Assembly: GCA_964620425.1 (NCBI GenBank)
Contig: CAZUGV010000010.1
Span: 1 to 64,000, forward strand
DNA from: DASXUG01 sp964620425
GTDB taxonomy: Bacteria; Pseudomonadota; Gammaproteobacteria; Burkholderiales; Methylophilaceae
Length of the DNA: 64,000 nucleotides
Direction of reading: 5' to 3'
Positions within the stretch are counted from its first letter, which is position 1, and every line of letters starts with the position of its first letter. The translations under genes and the position numbers were made by a program. Shown here piece after piece: positions 35,590 to 43,365 of the stretch. The notes below the pieces were generated by a model, which saw only the letters and a list, made by a program, of their open reading frames with translations, was not told where the DNA came from and ran no database searches.

Positions 35590-36609
35590 ATGCGGCTTAC
35601 TCCAGCTCAACTTAGCCAACATTTAAGCCAAGGCGTCAAACCGCTGTATATCCTTTCGGGTGATGAGTACCTCGCCCACCGCGAAAGCTTGGATGCGATT
35701 CGCGCCGCCGCCCGCGCCCAAGGCGTGAGTGAGCGCGAGAGCTTAACTGTCGAGCGCAATTTTAACTGGCAACAGCTCGCGCACTATGGGCAAGCACTTT
35801 CACTATTTGCCACTTTACGCTTATTAGAAATCAATATTCCCTCAGGCAAACCTGGCATTGAAGGCAGCAAAGCCCTACAAGCCTTGGCTGAGGAAGGCAT
35901 GCCAGACACCATCGTGCTAGTCATTCTGCCCGAGCTTGATTGGCGCGAGCAAAAAAGCGCTTGGTTTACCGCGCTGGAAAGTGCTGGTGTGCTGATTGAA
36001 ATGAAAGAAGTTGCCCCAACGCAACTGCCTAATTGGATTTCACAACGTTTAGCACAGCAACAACAGCATACTGATAGCGAAACTCTCGCGTTTATCGCCC
36101 ACCAAGTAGAAGGTAATCTGCTTGCCGCGCATCAAGAAATACAAAAACTCGGTTTACTCTACCCTGCAGGCGAATTAAAAGCAGAAGATGTCCGTGCCGC
36201 GATTTTAAATGTATCGCGTTTTGACCCTAGCCAGTTGAGCGATGCAGTGTTGTTAGGCGATTTACCGCGCACCGTGCGCATTTTGCAAGGCCTGCAAGAT
36301 GAAGGCATACAACCGATTGTGGTGATGAACCCGCTACTTTGGGCTCTAAAACCGCTGGTCAAAATCAAACAGGCGGAAGCGCGTGGTGAAGCGCTTAACA
36401 ACGCCATGGTCAATGCTAAAATTTTTGGTGAAAAACAAGCCCTCGCCAAACGTGCCATTGCGCGTTTAAGCCTAAAACAATTAGAAGCCGCACACGCAAA
36501 ACTGGCAGAAATCGACAAAACCGTGAAAGGCTTGATACACGGCGATGCATGGCTAGAAATTTCGCGCCTATGTTTTGGGCTTGCGCGGATTAAAGCCAGA
36601 ACCCGTTAA
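35590..36609 (+). CDS. holA: DNA polymerase III subunit delta
   Basis: A 339-residue clamp-loader subunit that opens the beta sliding clamp. The N-terminus LTPAQLSQHLSQGVKPLYILSGDEYLAHRESLDAIR and the middle NLLAAHQEIQKLGLLYP are characteristic. The C-terminal collar domain ends ALAKRAIARLSLKQLEAAHAKLAEIDKTVKG. It is in the leuS-lptE-holA operon, and proA follows 19 bases later, so proA is probably read through. Confidence 0.95.
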   Translation: MRLTPAQLSQHLSQGVKPLYILSGDEYLAHRESLDAIRAAARAQGVSERESLTVERNFNWQQLAHYGQALSLFATLRLLEINIPSGKPGIEGSKALQALAEEGMPDTIVLVILPELDWREQKSAWFTALESAGVLIEMKEVAPTQLPNWISQRLAQQQQHTDSETLAFIAHQVEGNLLAAHQEIQKLGLLYPAGELKAEDVRAAILNVSRFDPSQLSDAVLLGDLPRTVRILQGLQDEGIQPIVVMNPLLWALKPLVKIKQAEARGEALNNAMVNAKIFGEKQALAKRAIARLSLKQLEAAHAKLAEIDKTVKGLIHGDAWLEISRLCFGLARIKARTR

Positions 36610-36628
36610 ATCAAGGTAAAACAACGAG

Positions 36629-37885
36629 ATGAACATTCAACATTACATGCAAAATTTAGGCGTAGAAGCCCGCAAAGCCTCACGCGCAATGGCAAAAGCC
36701 GATACCAAACTTAAAAATCAAGCCTTACTTTTTATCGCTGAAGCCATACGCAGCGAAAAATCTGCCCTATTAGCAGCGAACCAACAAGATTTAGAAGCCG
36801 CAAAAGCCAACGGCTTAGAGCCTGCCATGCTGGATAGACTCACCCTAAGCGAAAAATCCATCGCCACCATGGCAGAAGGCTTAGCACAAATTGCCAGCTT
36901 GCCAGACCCAATCGGCGAAATGAGCGATTTTAAATACCGCCCAAGCGGCATCCAAATCGGCAAAATGCGCGTGCCGCTAGGCGTCATCGGCATTATTTAC
37001 GAGGCACGCCCTAATGTGACTGTTGATGCTGCGGGTTTATGTATTAAATCTGGCAACGCTTGTATTTTACGTGGCGGCTCTGAGGCTATTCACTGCAACC
37101 AAGCCCTAGCTAAACTAGTGCATGAAGGCCTAGAAAAAGCAGGCTTGCCAGCCGCAGCGGTGTTGGTGGTAGAAACCACAGACCGCGCTGCCGTGGGCGA
37201 GCTTATCACCATGAAACAATATGTCGATGTCATCGTGCCACGCGGTGGCAAAGGGCTGATCGAGCGCATCAGCAATGAGGCGCGCATCCCCGTCATTAAA
37301 CACCTAGACGGTAACTGCCACGTGTATGTGGATGACGATGCAGATTTAGACAAAGCCGTACGTATTTTAGAAAACAGCAAAACCCAGCGCCTTGGCACAT
37401 GTAACACGGCGGAATCTCTACTCGTTGCGCGCAGCATCGCCGCCACCGCTTTGCCTAAACTAGCCGAAATGCTCACCGCAAAAGGCATCGAAATTCGCGG
37501 TTGTGCAGAAACCTGTGCGCTAGCGCCACAAGCCAAGCCAGCTACAGAAGAGGACTATTACACAGAGTATCTAGATGCGATTATTTCATGCAAAGTGGTA
37601 GACGGTTTGGAAGAAGCGATAGCGCATATCAACCAATACTCCAGCCAACATACCGAAGCTATCGTCACCGAAAACTACACCAAAGCACGCCAATTCTTGC
37701 GCGAAGTAGATTCCAGCAGTGTGATGGTCAATGCTTCTACTCGATTTGCCGATGGCTTTGAATATGGCTTGGGTGCGGAAATTGGCATCTCCACCGACAA
37801 ACTCCACGCCAGAGGGCCAGTGGGTTTGGAAGGGCTAACCTCGTTGAAATATATTGTATTGGGTGATGGGCAAGTACGCGGTTAA
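36629..37885 (+). CDS. proA: Gamma-glutamyl phosphate reductase
   Basis: A 418-residue NADPH-dependent enzyme of proline synthesis that converts gamma-glutamyl phosphate to glutamate semialdehyde. Motifs are VPLGVIGIIYEARPNVTVDAAGLCIKSGNACILRGGSEA, VPRGGKGLIERI and the catalytic Cys in RLGTCNTAESLLVA. The end is DKLHARGPVGLEGLTSLKYIVLGDGQVRG. The length is normal. proB is not in the window, so the pathway genes are split. Confidence 0.98.
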   Translation: MNIQHYMQNLGVEARKASRAMAKADTKLKNQALLFIAEAIRSEKSALLAANQQDLEAAKANGLEPAMLDRLTLSEKSIATMAEGLAQIASLPDPIGEMSDFKYRPSGIQIGKMRVPLGVIGIIYEARPNVTVDAAGLCIKSGNACILRGGSEAIHCNQALAKLVHEGLEKAGLPAAAVLVVETTDRAAVGELITMKQYVDVIVPRGGKGLIERISNEARIPVIKHLDGNCHVYVDDDADLDKAVRILENSKTQRLGTCNTAESLLVARSIAATALPKLAEMLTAKGIEIRGCAETCALAPQAKPATEEDYYTEYLDAIISCKVVDGLEEAIAHINQYSSQHTEAIVTENYTKARQFLREVDSSSVMVNASTRFADGFEYGLGAEIGISTDKLHARGPVGLEGLTSLKYIVLGDGQVRG

Positions 37886-38006
37886 AAAGTGCGAGGTTAA
37901 CAAGTGCGCGGTCAATTGTTCATCACCACGGTACTAAGCGCGCACTAAACCTATACAGCGACAATCAGTCATAGGGCAAATGAGCTAAACCTAACGCTCC
38001 AAACCG

Positions 38007-38522
38007 CTATTTTTTGCAACGTGCTTTTATCCAAGCATCCAGACTGAGTTTGCCTGCCCCTCCAAATAACAAGGGTAAAAACATCACAAGGTAAATCAGT
38101 GGTAGTTTGTAGTTGCCCAAACCATCGCCATCTTCATCAACAATGCGATAGCCTTTTAGCAACTCAGCTAGCGTGCTCCAGTGTTCTGGCCAATGTACTG
38201 CGCTAATCGCTACCACAGTGAGTATCATCAGCGAAAAACTGAAAAAACGTGTGGCAAACCCAAACACTAACGCCAGCGCGCCGAGTAGCTCAAAGGTGAG
38301 CGATAGATTCCAACTAAAAGTGGCAGGCAACAAGTTAAATGGAAACGGAAAGGCAATATCTGCAAACCAGTTAACGCCTGTGAGCTTTTCGTAGCCTGCC
38401 TCGCCAAACTCCCAAGCAAGCAATAAGCGCAATACGAGTGGTGGAATATAAGACGCGAGCGCTTCTAGGTGCTTTACAACAAAGCAATACAGATTGCTCA
38501 TAGATTTGATTGCAGATGACAT
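38007..38522 (-). CDS. DoxX-family membrane protein of the HvfA-type operon
   Basis: A 171-residue inner-membrane protein with four predicted helices. The DoxX pattern is PPLVLRLLLAWEFGEAGYEKLTG, LTFELLGALALVFGFATRF and YLVMFLPLLFGGAGKLSLDAW. DoxX-type proteins are regular members of DUF692/DUF2063 peptide-modification operons. Their role may be electron supply to the iron enzyme or membrane stress; it is not settled. It is the last gene of the minus-strand cluster starting with the sigma factor at 41526. A 129-base gap containing an inverted repeat separates it from the DUF2063 gene. Confidence 0.85.
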   Translation of the reverse strand: MSSAIKSMSNLYCFVVKHLEALASYIPPLVLRLLLAWEFGEAGYEKLTGVNWFADIAFPFPFNLLPATFSWNLSLTFELLGALALVFGFATRFFSFSLMILTVVAISAVHWPEHWSTLAELLKGYRIVDEDGDGLGNYKLPLIYLVMFLPLLFGGAGKLSLDAWIKARCKK

Positions 38523-38554
38523 ATTGGGTTGCTCCCTTATTGAGTTTAAGTGAT

Positions 38555-38630
38555 ATATAACGAAGATGCACTTTTAAATACGATATGGTGACTATTAAAA
38601 CAGTACCAGTGCATGATTTAGTCGTTATAT
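38555..38630. repeat. Imperfect inverted repeat between the DUF2063 and DoxX genes
   Basis: Outer arms ATATAACGA (38555-38563) and TCGTTATAT (38622-38630) are perfect. Inner arms TGCAC (38567-38571) and GTGCA (38609-38613) continue the symmetry. It lies in the only long gap of the operon, just upstream of the DoxX start. It could be a partial terminator or mRNA-stability hairpin that lowers DoxX expression, or a regulator site. Confidence 0.4.
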
Positions 38631-38651
38631 TAGAGAAACCCTTACAACTAT

Positions 38652-39407
38652 TTAAGGTTGGCTTGCCCCCAACACCACGCCTTGCGCTCGCAGGTCTTGC
38701 AGAATCTGTACGCCAAAGTTAATAATGACTTGCGGCTCTGGGTGTTGTAGCTCTTGCGCTATTAAGGCTAGTGCGGCTTGCCCTGAGTATTCACCCGTTT
38801 GCAACAGCCCTAACAAACGTGCCGTCACTGGATTAGTTTCAATAAACTTCACCTGAAACGCTGTATTGCGATACACCAACAAATGCACTGGATTTGAAAG
38901 TGGCTCAGTGGGTTTGCTACGCGGGGAAATAATATGCACAGGATAATCGTAACTGACGAGCACTAATGCAGGATTTAACATGGGTTTATTTGCGAGCAAA
39001 TCAGCTTGTGGATCAATGCTCGCTAAATCGCCCACAGGCATATTAGAAACAGCTAGCTCTAACCACTCATAATGCGCCAGCGAAGTGAGGTAAGGCGGTA
39101 AATCTTGCCTTGTATTTAAATAATCTAAAAACTGCGCTGGAATTTCTCTAAAAATCGGCGTGTCGGCTTGATAATCGCTAAAAAATCCCCGCACAAGCTT
39201 TTGCCAAGCACGTTTACCCAACACTTTGCTACACACTGGATAACAGGCTGAGACGGATAAGAACAGATTATTAAATACAATTTCCACATATACGCGCATG
39301 CGCTTGGCGACAACACCTTTAGGCTTTTTTTGCTTGGGGTTTCGCACGTGAGCAGTAAACTCTTGCTGATATGCTTGAAAGCTGGGCATCTGCGCGTTTG
39401 TCGTCAT
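38652..39407 (-). CDS. DUF2063 (HvfC-family) RiPP maturation partner
   Basis: A 251-residue protein. The N-terminal DUF2063 domain is FQAYQQEFTAHVRNP, RMRVYVEIVFNNLFLSVSACYP, VRGFFSDYQADTPIFREIPAQFLDYL. The C-terminal part is winged-helix-like (ARLLGLLQTGEYSGQAALALIAQEL). HvfC/MbnC-type proteins bind the precursor peptide and form the active complex with the DUF692 iron enzyme. The ATG overlaps the DUF692 gene's stop (ATGA), showing tight translational coupling as expected for complex partners. Confidence 0.9.
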   Translation of the reverse strand: MTTNAQMPSFQAYQQEFTAHVRNPKQKKPKGVVAKRMRVYVEIVFNNLFLSVSACYPVCSKVLGKRAWQKLVRGFFSDYQADTPIFREIPAQFLDYLNTRQDLPPYLTSLAHYEWLELAVSNMPVGDLASIDPQADLLANKPMLNPALVLVSYDYPVHIISPRSKPTEPLSNPVHLLVYRNTAFQVKFIETNPVTARLLGLLQTGEYSGQAALALIAQELQHPEPQVIINFGVQILQDLRAQGVVLGASQP

Positions 39408-40288
39408 GCGTGTGCCGCCTTAGCTCCATTCGAAACCGCCTGATAGTGTGCAATACGGTCTACTTCTTTGACCACTTCAAGCAGGGGGGGGATTTGATTG
39501 TCGCGCTCTAACAACGTGGGGAAAGCCCCAAACATAGCGTAAGCTTGTGCCAATAACTGCCAAACAGTTTCGATAACGTCATCACCGTGAGTATCAATAA
39601 TTAAATCGGGAGCTTCTTGATAATGTCCTGCAACATGCGCATATACGATACGCTTGCCTAAATCAGCTGCTTGAATACCACGTAAAAACTCAAACGGATC
39701 AAAGTTAAAGTTCACGCTATTCACGTAAATGTTGTTGATGTCTAAATGTAGATCGCAATCCGCCTCCTCAACCACAGCCTTGATAAAGCTCAATTCACTC
39801 ATCTCTGAAATGGGTGCAGCCACGTAAAACGAAGCGTTTTCCACCGCAATGCGGCGCTCTAAAATATCTTGAGTACGGCGAATACGCGCAGCCACATGGT
39901 GCACGGCTTCTTCAGTAAAAGGGATAGGCAGTAAATCATACAAATAGCCATTTTTACCATTGCGTATATCTGAGCAATAGCTTAAATGTTCGGTATACAG
40001 TGAAATTTGGTTGTCTTGTAAAAACCGTTTCACTTGACCTAAAAAGGCTTCATTAAGCGGATCTATACCACCCAAAGAAAGCGATAACCCATGACAAACA
40101 ATCGGAAAGCGCTCGGTAAACCATGCGAGTTGTTGCTCCGCACGGCCACCAGCGCCTATCCAGTTTTCAGGCGCAATCTCAACAAAATCAATGTTCGCAA
40201 GGTTTGTATTGCCGAATTCAGCCTGAATTTGTGGGATAAGCTCACGCTTTAAACCCAGACCAGCGCCCCATACCGCTTTTGCATTCAT
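39404..40288 (-). CDS. DUF692 (HvfB/MbnB-family) multinuclear iron peptide-modifying enzyme
   Basis: A 294-residue TIM-barrel enzyme. Conserved segments are VEIAPENW, VCHGLSLSLGGIDPLN, LYTEHLSYCS, RIAVENASFY, LHLDINNIYVNSVN, YAHVAGH, IDTHGDDV and LLERDNQIPPL. These hold the His, Glu, Asn and Asp residues that bind two or three irons in the family. Characterised relatives (MbnB, TglH, HvfB) oxidatively modify peptide cysteines. The gene lies 31 bases after the Cys-repeat precursor and overlaps its DUF2063 partner. By position it should act on that precursor. Confidence 0.93.
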   Translation of the reverse strand: MNAKAVWGAGLGLKRELIPQIQAEFGNTNLANIDFVEIAPENWIGAGGRAEQQLAWFTERFPIVCHGLSLSLGGIDPLNEAFLGQVKRFLQDNQISLYTEHLSYCSDIRNGKNGYLYDLLPIPFTEEAVHHVAARIRRTQDILERRIAVENASFYVAAPISEMSELSFIKAVVEEADCDLHLDINNIYVNSVNFNFDPFEFLRGIQAADLGKRIVYAHVAGHYQEAPDLIIDTHGDDVIETVWQLLAQAYAMFGAFPTLLERDNQIPPLLEVVKEVDRIAHYQAVSNGAKAAHA

Positions 40289-40319
40289 GATTTAGTGAGA
40301 TCGCACTTCGGTAACTTAA

Positions 40320-40622
40320 CTACTTCTTATCTGCACTGCATTTACCTTCGTGACCTTTTTTATCGGCGCTGCATTTACCTTCATGGTCTTTTTTATCTGC
40401 ACTGCACTTACCTTCGTGATCTTTTTTCTTTGTCGCGCCGCATTTACCAGCTGAACATTTACCATCTTTCATTTTTGTGTCTGCTGCATCTGCAACCATA
40501 TAGCCAGAAGTTAAAGTTTTAACAGCAAATGGATTTTCTGCTGCATGTACTGCCGTGCTTGCCACTGAAGCTACAAATGCGCCGCCAACTAAAAGTGCTA
40601 AAGTTTTTGAAGATGTATTCAT
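40320..40622 (-). CDS. HvfA-type secreted Cys-repeat RiPP precursor peptide
   Basis: A 100-residue peptide. The signal peptide (1-27, ends AVHA) is followed by ENPFAVKTLTSGYMVADAA, a typical conserved region before the core in this family. The core has five Cys: C56 and C61 in DGKCSAGKCG, then C73, C84 and C95 in three 11-residue repeats of the form EGKCSADKK. Every Cys is preceded by GK. Family knowledge (HvfA and the bufferins) links such Cys to enzyme-made metal-binding heterocycles. The ATG has an AAGGAAA ribosome site. It lies 76 bases after the anti-sigma gene, so a separate promoter is possible. Confidence 0.9.
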   Translation of the reverse strand: MNTSSKTLALLVGGAFVASVASTAVHAAENPFAVKTLTSGYMVADAADTKMKDGKCSAGKCGATKKKDHEGKCSADKKDHEGKCSADKKGHEGKCSADKK

Positions 40623-40698
40623 GATATTTTCCTTATTTAAAAATTAAAAAACTAACGTTGCTCAAAGTTTCGAATCAACAAAATCAATAGGCACAAAG

Positions 40699-40947
40699 CT
40701 ATTGTTTTGATGCCATTTTCTCAGCAATGCGTACCTTTGCCTCTTGGGGTAATTGGATAGACTCATCTTGCTCACATGCGTTCACCCATCCTTGCATGGC
40801 TTTTTGCATGATTTTCAATTGCTCGGCAAAACGCTTGCACATATCGCAAATAAACAAATGAAAACCTAGTTCAAGACGCTCTTTCCAAGACAATTTTCGG
40901 TCTAAAGATTGAGAAAGCAATCTGCTGGCTTGTTTACAACTTAACAT
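40699..40947 (-). CDS. Zinc-binding anti-sigma factor (ZAS/zf-HC2 type)
   Basis: An 82-residue soluble protein with the N-terminal SCKQASRLLSQSLDRKLSW and the motif HLFICDMC (HxxxCxxC), the ZAS zinc site. No membrane helix is present, so it likely senses a cytoplasmic signal such as metal or thiol state. It follows the sigma gene by 15 bases. By family it should hold the ECF sigma factor inactive until the signal arrives. It could respond to copper or oxidants; the sequence does not say which. Confidence 0.88.
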   Translation of the reverse strand: MLSCKQASRLLSQSLDRKLSWKERLELGFHLFICDMCKRFAEQLKIMQKAMQGWVNACEQDESIQLPQEAKVRIAEKMASKQ

Positions 40948-40962
40948 TTTGCGCTCCCCTCT

Positions 40963-41526
40963 TTACCGACCTAGCCAATGTAGCTCTAGGCATTGTCTTA
41001 ACCCCATACGGGCTCGATACAACATCACCCAAGCATTGGTCGTGGTAATTTCCAAATCCTTACAAATTTTTTCATTATCTTCTTCTATCACTTCTTTTAG
41101 CATAAATAAACTGGCTAATTTTTTAGGGAGCTTTTCCATACAGCTTTGCAAAATAGTGAGGAACTGTTTTTGTTCTAGCGCGCCATCGGGCATGCCCCAC
41201 GCTTGAGGGGCATCGTTCCAGTGGCGATTGTTTTCATCAAAATATTCATCGCCGACAGTTTCTTCAGATAAATCTTCAGCAATATCTTCTTTTGGGCGCT
41301 CTTTTATTTGTTGGCGTATGGTATCCACAATTTTGTGTTTGAGTATGCCCACCAGCCATGTGCGCGGGCTGGATTGCCCCGTAAAACTTTTGCTTTGAAT
41401 GGCGGCCAGCATGGTTTCTTGCACGGCATCTTCTGCCTGCACTGGGTCACGCAGGCGGGCTAAGGCAAAGCGATAGAGGTAGTCACCGTGGTCATTTAAC
41501 CAATCATTGACGTTTGCTGTAGTCAT
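40963..41526 (-). CDS. ECF-family RNA polymerase sigma factor
   Basis: A 187-residue sigma-70-family protein of the ECF group. Region 2 is YLYRFALARLRDPVQAEDAVQETMLAAI ... SPRTWLVGILKHKIVDTIR. An acidic linker (KEDIAEDLSEETVGDEYFDEN) follows. Region 4 is FTILQSCMEKLPKKLASLFMLKEVIEE ... LEITTTNAWVMLYRARMGLRQCL (the first residues read FLTIL). It leads the minus-strand cluster with its anti-sigma factor, the RiPP precursor and the modification enzymes. By analogy it activates this operon and autoregulates. I could not identify its promoter motif with confidence. Confidence 0.93.
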   Translation of the reverse strand: MTTANVNDWLNDHGDYLYRFALARLRDPVQAEDAVQETMLAAIQSKSFTGQSSPRTWLVGILKHKIVDTIRQQIKERPKEDIAEDLSEETVGDEYFDENNRHWNDAPQAWGMPDGALEQKQFLTILQSCMEKLPKKLASLFMLKEVIEEDNEKICKDLEITTTNAWVMLYRARMGLRQCLELHWLGR

Positions 41527-41642
41527 ATTTGTCTATGTTGTGAGGTAGTTTGATTATCCGCATCATACCTCAAACGCGATTAAAACTTTGTGACAACGGA
41601 ACGGTTTAATGCGAACTGCTGTGAATGCATTATTGCCATATT

Positions 41643-42080
41643 TTACAGTTGCGCTTTTTCTTGCATCAATTTTATGTAAGCCGCTGAATCCAACCCCTGC
41701 CCGCTGCGCTGCGCTTGCCAAATGGTTTCTGCCAAACAATCCATTACATCATGCTGCGCGGCATGTTCATCTTGATGTTTTAATTTGAGCTGGGTATATA
41801 TTGGCGCAATGCCTGTGGGTTGGTTAATATTGATTTGCTCTAATACCGATAAATGCAAACTCATATGCAAAAACGGATTGGTTTCGCCCATCTCAGGGAA
41901 ATACGCTTGTTCCATAAAGCGTTCTGGCGCATCTAGCACTGCGTGGTATTCAGGGTGCATTTGTATGATTTGAATGGCGATTTTTTCTAAATCAGACAAG
42001 GGTTGTTGTTGCTTAAATTTTGCCCATGTGTCGAAGAAGAACTGACGCACTTGGTCGCGGCTGGGGTTGAATAATGCCAT
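41643..42080 (-). CDS. DUF1841 family protein
   Basis: A 145-residue soluble protein. The DUF1841 pattern is LFNPSRDQVRQFFFDTWAKF, IIQMHPEYHAVLD, NPFLHMSLHLSVLEQI and DEHAAQHDVMDCLAETIWQAQRSG. Conserved His/Asp-rich stretches (MHPEYH, HMSLHLSVLEQ, HDVMDCLAE) suggest a bound metal or a fixed fold, but no function is known. It lies 12 bases after nth, the same association seen in other betaproteobacteria. Confidence 0.85.
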   Translation of the reverse strand: MALFNPSRDQVRQFFFDTWAKFKQQQPLSDLEKIAIQIIQMHPEYHAVLDAPERFMEQAYFPEMGETNPFLHMSLHLSVLEQININQPTGIAPIYTQLKLKHQDEHAAQHDVMDCLAETIWQAQRSGQGLDSAAYIKLMQEKAQL

Positions 42081-42092
42081 TAGCTTTTAGCC

Positions 42093-42722
42093 TTAACTTT
42101 TTGCCTGATATTGGCATAAATCGTGAATCACACATTCCCCACATTTGGGTTGCCTTGCCGTGCAAGTATAACGCCCATGCAAAATCAAAAGGTGATGCGC
42201 GTCTTTTAAATAGGCTTTTGGCACGGCTTTCATCAACTTATTTTCCACCTCAAGCGGGGTTTTGCCTTTAGCAAGCCCAAGGCGATTGCCTAGGCGGAAT
42301 AAATGCGTATCCACCGCGATGGTCGGCTGACCAAATGCGGTATTGAGAATCACATTCGCTGTTTTGCGCCCTACCCCCGGCAAACGCTCCAACGCCTCAC
42401 GGGTATCTGGCACTTGGCTATTATGCTCATCGATTAGCATTTTGCAGGTAGCGATGACGTTTTTGGCTTTGCTACGATATAAGCCGATGGTTTTAATGTA
42501 AGTTTCCAAGCCCTCAATGCCGAGCGCATAAATCGCTTCTGGCGTATTGGCAACAGGGTAAAGTTTAGCGGTGGCGATATTCACGCCTTTGTCGGTCGCT
42601 TGCGCGGAAAGGATAACGGCAATCAGTAACTCAAATACTGAGCTATGGTTGAGTTCGGTCGTCGGTTCAGGAATCGCCAACGCGAGCCTGCGAAATAATT
42701 CTTCGCGTTGAGTAGCGTTCAT
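42093..42722 (-). CDS. nth: Endonuclease III
   Basis: A 209-residue DNA glycosylase/AP lyase for oxidised pyrimidines. The helix-hairpin-helix is LERLPGVGRKTANVILNTAF, with the catalytic Lys; the catalytic Asp is in AVDTHLFRL. The 4Fe-4S cluster motif C-X6-C-X2-C-X5-C (CTARQPKC then GECVIHDLC) closes the C-terminus. The nth gene usually follows rnfABCDGE directly; here a UDG-like gene lies between them, 4 bases upstream. Confidence 0.97.
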   Translation of the reverse strand: MNATQREELFRRLALAIPEPTTELNHSSVFELLIAVILSAQATDKGVNIATAKLYPVANTPEAIYALGIEGLETYIKTIGLYRSKAKNVIATCKMLIDEHNSQVPDTREALERLPGVGRKTANVILNTAFGQPTIAVDTHLFRLGNRLGLAKGKTPLEVENKLMKAVPKAYLKDAHHLLILHGRYTCTARQPKCGECVIHDLCQYQAKS

Positions 42723-42726
42723 AAAA

Positions 42727-43347
42727 TTAAGCTTCTGGAGTACAAACCTCTCGAAGACGTTCCTCTATTTCTATACCAAGCCGACGTTTCGAGAAGTTGT
42801 CTATCCGTCCTATAAAGCCAGACAAAACCACACAAACATTTACTCCATCAATATTTGACCAGTAGCTTGTTTGAGTTTTTGTATATTCGGGAGGAGGAGG
42901 CAAAAATCCCAACATAAATTTCGAAACCTCAGCGCCATTACATACAATGATTTTGGGTTTGTGTCTCTTGATTTGCTCTTCCAAAAATCCCTTGCAATTA
43001 TTTATCACAATCGCGGTTTTTTTTCCTTTTGCAGCTTCTGGTGGAAATGATTTACTCGAACATTTAACGAGATCTGTGTGTGCAGTTCCTTTGTGTTTAC
43101 CAAAGCTCTCGAACACGGACTGAGAAACAGATTTAAAATCTTTAAAATAACTGTGGATTGTACTTAAATCGTCAAAATGACTTTCAAGGTCAGCAGTTGT
43201 TCTTCTATCTTCCCAATTAGGTTCAACCGCAGGATTGATACCGACAATCCATACAAGGCTATCCTTTTTCCCTTCGATAAATTCGACAGGCTTATAGTTG
43301 CGTTTGAAACGCAACCCATATTCTTGACAGGTAGAACAATCTATCAT
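42727..43347 (-). CDS. Uracil-DNA-glycosylase-superfamily-like protein
   Basis: A 206-residue protein. The N-terminus carries a CSTC motif, then WIVGINPAVEPNW (resembling the GxxPG water-activating loop). Then come HTDLVKCSSKSFPPEA and CKGFLEEQIKRHKPKIIVCNG, a pattern shared by family 4-type UDGs and related proteins. The last motif, normally HPSP-like, is unclear (SGFIGRIDNFSKR), so base-excision activity is uncertain. It sits between rnfE and nth with tight spacing to nth, suggesting co-expression and a repair role. Most neighbours are standard core genes, so this one looks like an insertion. Confidence 0.65.
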   Translation of the reverse strand: MIDCSTCQEYGLRFKRNYKPVEFIEGKKDSLVWIVGINPAVEPNWEDRRTTADLESHFDDLSTIHSYFKDFKSVSQSVFESFGKHKGTAHTDLVKCSSKSFPPEAAKGKKTAIVINNCKGFLEEQIKRHKPKIIVCNGAEVSKFMLGFLPPPPEYTKTQTSYWSNIDGVNVCVVLSGFIGRIDNFSKRRLGIEIEERLREVCTPEA

Positions 43348-43365
43348 GAGAAACTTAACTAAGAG

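Noticed and set aside
40320..40460. CRISPR-like direct repeats
   Set aside because: The 33-bp repeats are in-frame coding repeats of the Cys-rich peptide with no spacers of constant length.
38652..40622. Methanobactin biosynthesis cluster
   Set aside because: The precursor is long, has a Sec-type signal and Cys repeats, unlike the short leader-core MbnA, and no MbnT/MbnP-type transport genes are present. The HvfA/bufferin type fits better.
40645..40670. Integron core (CTAACGTTGC) upstream of the HvfA-type gene
   Set aside because: It has no matching second half and no AAGCGGGAC segment nearby, so it is a chance match.
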